NCBI GenBank assembly: GCA_965222535.1
Contig: OZ244957.1
Location: forward strand, 992,001-1,056,000
DNA: 64,000 bases
Source: G965222535 sp965222535
Lineage (GTDB): Bacteria > Pseudomonadota > Gammaproteobacteria > HK1
Reading direction: 5' to 3'
This document shows positions 61,050-64,000 of this stretch, piece by piece. The position numbers and the translations under genes are program-made. The first letter of the stretch is position 1. Every line of letters begins with the position of its first letter. The notes beneath the pieces were generated by a model that was not told where the DNA came from, ran no database searches, and saw only the letters and a program-made list of their open reading frames with translations.

Positions 61050-62335
61050 CCGAGTAAAGCCGAGAACGGGAAGTACGTTACCGGGTCGCCGTTAGCGATC
61101 ACGCGCCCTTCAGTGATTTCGGCCAGTCCATCCGCCCATACCATTGAACTCAGCACATCCGATCCTTGCTGGCGATACAGCAGCACACCGCTCGCCTGAC
61201 CGTTGGCGGACTCAAGGCAGACGCGCACAAACTCACGCCGCTCAGATGGCCTTGACCAGCAAAAGCGCGCTGGCAGACGGAAGCCGATGCCCCAACCGTA
61301 ACGCTCAGCACCCGCATCATTGCGCCCCGAGCGGCGCAGCATAAATGGCCGTACAAACAGCATAAACGCGACCATCGTCGATACCGGATTGCCCGGCAAA
61401 CCAAACACGTCGGTGTCGCCGATACGCCCAAAGATCAATGGCTTGCCCGGTTTTACGCGGATCTGATACAAGGTGACCCGTCCGCAGCGCTTGAGGGCCG
61501 CCAACAGATGATCCTCCTCACCGACCGAGGCGCCGCCTGTGGTAATGATCAGGTCAGCTTTGGCGGCCACGGATTGTAGCCGCTCGCAGGTTGTCTGGAA
61601 GTCGTCAGGTATGCTCATCGCGGCCACAATCTCGCACGGCGTAGTGGCCAGTAGACCCTGCAGGGTGTAGCGATTGGAGTTGTATATCTGATTGCCGATC
61701 AACGGTTGCGGCGGCATAACCAACTCGTTCCCGCTGGATAAGATGCCCACCCGCAACCGCCGCTTGCAGCGCACCACAGCGCGCCCGATGGCGGCCAGTA
61801 CGCCAATCTCCTGTGGGCGAAGACACACCCCGTGGCGCAGCAGGACAGCACCACGGGGAATATCGTTGCCGCGCCGCCGCACGAATGTTCCAGCAGCCAC
61901 GTGCGGTACGATGACATGGTGTTGATCGTGCTGACAGTCCTCTTGGATTGCAATCGCATCGGCACCCGAAGGCAATGCAGCGCCGGTGAAAATGCGCGCT
62001 GCCTCACCGGTGCCGAGCGCTTTTGGTGCCGCGGTGCCAGCGCTGATGCGCTGCGCTATGCGTAACCGCGTGGTGCCGCCTGGATGCAGGTCGCCGCTGC
62101 GAATCGCGTACCCATCCATAGCGCTGTTGTCATAGCCCGGCACATCAATGCTTGCTGTCACCGTCTCTGCGGTCACGCGCCGCAATGCCTGCTCCAGCGG
62201 CACCTCTTCCGTTGCAGCGATCACCTGCGCTTGGTGGTCAATGATGCGCTGCGCCTCTTCCACGGATAGCAGCGGGGCAGGCGCAGCTGAAGCAGCTTGC
62301 GCAGGTGGTGGTGTGGGGAAAGGTGGCGTATCCAT
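61046..62335 (-). CDS. moeA: molybdopterin molybdotransferase
   Basis: 429 residues. Domain 3/MPT-binding motif TTGGASVGEEDHL, PGKPLIFGRIGDTDVFGLPGNPVSTMV, and the domain 1 motif DVPGYDNSAMDGYAIRSGD place it in MoeA. It inserts molybdate into adenylated molybdopterin. It is the first gene of a moeA-moaE pair. An N-terminal Pro/Ala-rich stretch of about 20 residues precedes the usual start. A perfect 14-bp hairpin module lies 36 bases upstream, between the gene and its likely promoter. Confidence 0.95.
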   Translation of the reverse strand: MDTPPFPTPPPAQAASAAPAPLLSVEEAQRIIDHQAQVIAATEEVPLEQALRRVTAETVTASIDVPGYDNSAMDGYAIRSGDLHPGGTTRLRIAQRISAGTAAPKALGTGEAARIFTGAALPSGADAIAIQEDCQHDQHHVIVPHVAAGTFVRRRGNDIPRGAVLLRHGVCLRPQEIGVLAAIGRAVVRCKRRLRVGILSSGNELVMPPQPLIGNQIYNSNRYTLQGLLATTPCEIVAAMSIPDDFQTTCERLQSVAAKADLIITTGGASVGEEDHLLAALKRCGRVTLYQIRVKPGKPLIFGRIGDTDVFGLPGNPVSTMVAFMLFVRPFMLRRSGRNDAGAERYGWGIGFRLPARFCWSRPSERREFVRVCLESANGQASGVLLYRQQGSDVLSSMVWADGLAEITEGRVIANGDPVTYFPFSALLG

Positions 62336-62370
62336 CTTGATATCATCGCGGATGCGTTCAATATATACTT

Positions 62371-62700
62371 GGGCACCTTGGAAAGCCCACGAAGCTGGTT
62401 TTCCAAGGTGCCCACTTGTAATCCTTCAAGATGCTTGATTAAATTCGTTCCCACACGGGACGTGGGAAAGGATGCGATCGCCTGACTGATAAGTGTGCTG
62501 CCGCGTTTAGCGATCTGATTATGCTCTCGTTCCCGCAGCATTACCAGAGCGTCAACCGCAGTTGCTCTGGAATGCTGCGAGCGGCTCTCTGGAAATGGAG
62601 AGCAATGCCCCTTCCAGCAATCATTTTATGGTGCCGCCGGCGCTCCTAATTAAAAATAAAACAACCCATTACCTCCATCCCGTTGAGGTTTTTCGAGGTT
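62371..62700 (-). repeat. composite interspersed repeat with a perfect 14-bp hairpin
   Basis: Hairpin arms 62371-62384 and 62400-62413 are exact complements but differ in sequence from other hairpins (CTTGG/CCAAG in place of CTCGA/TCGAG). Then module C (GTAATCCTTCAAGATGCTTG), module B-like CAGAGCGTCAACCGCAG and TCTGGAAATGGAGAGCAATG, core D remnants (CCAGCAATCATTTTATGGTG, CTCCTAATTAAAAATAAAAC) and the end GAGGTTTTTCGAGGTTTAC. It fills the region between divergent moeA and the sulfotransferase gene. Confidence 0.82.
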
Positions 62701-62755
62701 TACAAAGGCAGTAGAACTTGGATTCAGGCAATCACAAGGTGGACCACAAAGCGAC

Positions 62756-64000
62756 ATGACTAAGCCTAAAGCCGGGAACCTTGCCAAGGCGCAGGAGCGG
62801 GATTTTCTGCGCAAAGCCGAAGCGGCTTTGCACGCTGGACGGATGAGTGCTTGTGAGCGCCATTGCCAGCGGGTGCTGAAGATATCCGAAGCGCAGCCGG
62901 AGGCATTGCATACGTTGGCCTTGGTGCGTGCTCGGCGCGGCTCCCTGAAAGCGGCCATCGACTTGGCGCAAAAAGCGCTTGCCGCTGCCCCCGCTGACGT
63001 AGCCATCAGCAACACCTTGGCCAATCTACTCTATGAAAACGACGACATCGTCGCCGCCGAACAGCAGTGGCGACAAACGCTGACGCTTGATCCGCAGCAC
63101 CTGAGCGCCTTGTACAACCTTGGTTTAGCGCAGTTACTGCGCGGCCATCAACGGGTTGCTAGGGCAATGTTGGCGCAGGCGGCGGCGCTGGCACCGGATG
63201 ATGCTGAGGTGCAGGTGCGCTATGCCCGCACCTTGGCGGCTGATGGCGAATTGAACGCAGCCGCAAGAGTCGGCGCTCGGGCCACCCAGTTGGCTCCGCG
63301 GACTGCCACAATATGGAACGAGATCGGCAAAATCCACGCCACGGGCGGCGATTTTGAGCACGCCAAAATGCATTACCGTACAGCGCTAAAACTTGCCCCG
63401 GGGTATGCGGCGGCGGCGCTTCATTTGTCAAAAGTGCAACGTTTCACCGCTGTTGCTGACGGTAGCGCGGCGGATGCCGATGCGCTGCTGATTTACCAGG
63501 CGGCGGAGCACGTTGCGCGCAATGCGCACTGGCGCGAACAACGCGATGTCCGCTATGCTCTTGGTAAGCTGTGTGATGATCGCGGCGACGTATCAAGCGC
63601 ATTTGCTCACTATTGCACCGCCAATGGACTCCAGCGGCGTCATGCCAAAGGCACCGTGGATGACGAACGCAAAGGCGTCCTTGCGGTACGCAAGCATTTC
63701 GATGCCACCCTGTTCCAGCGCCTCAGCGGTGCCGGCTGCGCTGATCCAGCGCCGATTTTTATTGTCGGCATGCCGCGCTCCGGCACCACCTTGGTGGAGC
63801 AGATTCTGGCAGCTCATCCACACGTACACGGCGGTGGCGAATTGCAGCTCCTTGACCAGATCGCGCAGCACATCCCGCAGCGCTGCGGCTACGAGAAACC
63901 CTATCCGGCCTGCGCCAGCGCATTGTCAGCCGCTGATTGCGCGACCATCGGCGACGACTATGTCCGTGGCTTGCGTAGCCATGCGCAGGCCGACAGCGCT
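62756..64000 (+). CDS. TPR-sulfotransferase fusion protein, 5' part (runs off the window)
   Basis: From ATG 62756 the frame stays open for 415 codons to the window edge. Residues about 15-240 are tetratricopeptide repeats (pattern W/L-x-x-G/A-x-x-A with repeated LAP/LDP turns, e.g. QALTLDPQHLSALYNLGLAQ-like). From about 330 a sulfotransferase domain begins with the PAPS phosphate-binding motif GMPRSGTTLVEQILAAHPHV (about 338-357). TPR-sulfotransferase fusions are common in proteobacteria and transfer sulfate to unknown acceptors. The C-terminal 3'-phosphate-binding motif is beyond the window. Confidence 0.85.
   Translation, partial: MTKPKAGNLAKAQERDFLRKAEAALHAGRMSACERHCQRVLKISEAQPEALHTLALVRARRGSLKAAIDLAQKALAAAPADVAISNTLANLLYENDDIVAAEQQWRQTLTLDPQHLSALYNLGLAQLLRGHQRVARAMLAQAAALAPDDAEVQVRYARTLAADGELNAAARVGARATQLAPRTATIWNEIGKIHATGGDFEHAKMHYRTALKLAPGYAAAALHLSKVQRFTAVADGSAADADALLIYQAAEHVARNAHWREQRDVRYALGKLCDDRGDVSSAFAHYCTANGLQRRHAKGTVDDERKGVLAVRKHFDATLFQRLSGAGCADPAPIFIVGMPRSGTTLVEQILAAHPHVHGGGELQLLDQIAQHIPQRCGYEKPYPACASALSAADCATIGDDYVRGLRSHAQADSA

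Noticed and set aside
416..62700. Many recurring sequences that could be taken as a CRISPR array
   Set aside because: Copies are kilobases apart, lie in different orientations, and have no regular spacers; no cas genes are present.

Overview
The window reads as a chromosomal segment of a gammaproteobacterium of moderate GC content. The evidence is the housekeeping set: LolC/LolD with Lnt, BolA, ClpS-ClpA, MiaA-MutL, FmdB next to AspS, CysG, UvrD, RadA, a prfB gene with the classic +1 frameshift site, and rpmH-rnpA-yidC. I cannot name the genus. Gene order is scrambled compared with well-known relatives: there is no dnaA beside rpmH, no yidD between rnpA and yidC, no mnmE after yidC, and no moaD or moaC beside moaE. 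Nearly every intergenic gap is filled by members of one modular, non-coding repeat family.

Layout. 1-7.4 kb: 5' end of mtaB, tRNA-Pro, an AI-2E family permease, an MTHFR-like protein, a two-domain GFA protein, an acyl desaturase, rpmG/rpmB and tRNA-Met. 7.7-14.3 kb: uvrD, then lolD-lolC-lnt, a lipoprotein maturation and export cluster. 14.3-18.5 kb: a decayed island with a truncated PLD-SNF2 helicase, a broken Sel1-repeat gene and a transposase remnant, bracketed by inverted copies of a composite repeat. 18.5-27.5 kb: an MFS transporter, an AT-rich transglutaminase-like gene, radA, dnaB, prfB, tsaD and ilvC. 28.2-31 kb: clpS-clpA. 31.4-36.3 kb: a defence island with an adenine methyltransferase, a frameshifted HNH endonuclease, gene fragments and a complete-looking retron. 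36.5-45.4 kb: bolA, miaA, mutL, aspS, fmdB, a nitronate monooxygenase-like gene and an acyl-CoA dehydrogenase. 46.3-49.9 kb: rpmH, rnpA, yidC and a second desaturase. 50.1-58.5 kb: an ABC-2 exporter pair, a DUF2723 membrane protein, an acyl-CoA ligase, a low-molecular-weight phosphatase and an aldo/keto reductase. 58.9-64 kb: cysG, moaE-moeA (siroheme and molybdenum cofactor) and the start of a TPR-sulfotransferase gene.

Two things stand out. First, the retron (33.65-36.27 kb) pairs a phosphoribosyltransferase-like/winged-helix effector with a YSDD reverse transcriptase. The 224-base gap between them folds into hairpins. A 16-base segment in the last codons of the effector pairs with a segment across the RT start codon, which gives a convincing a1/a2 stem for the msr-msd RNA. 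Second, the interspersed repeats (more than 20 copies) are built from exchangeable modules bounded by GGGCACCTCGAAAAACC-like ends. Their hairpins keep their pairing while the sequence changes, which points to selection or mobilisation acting on structure.
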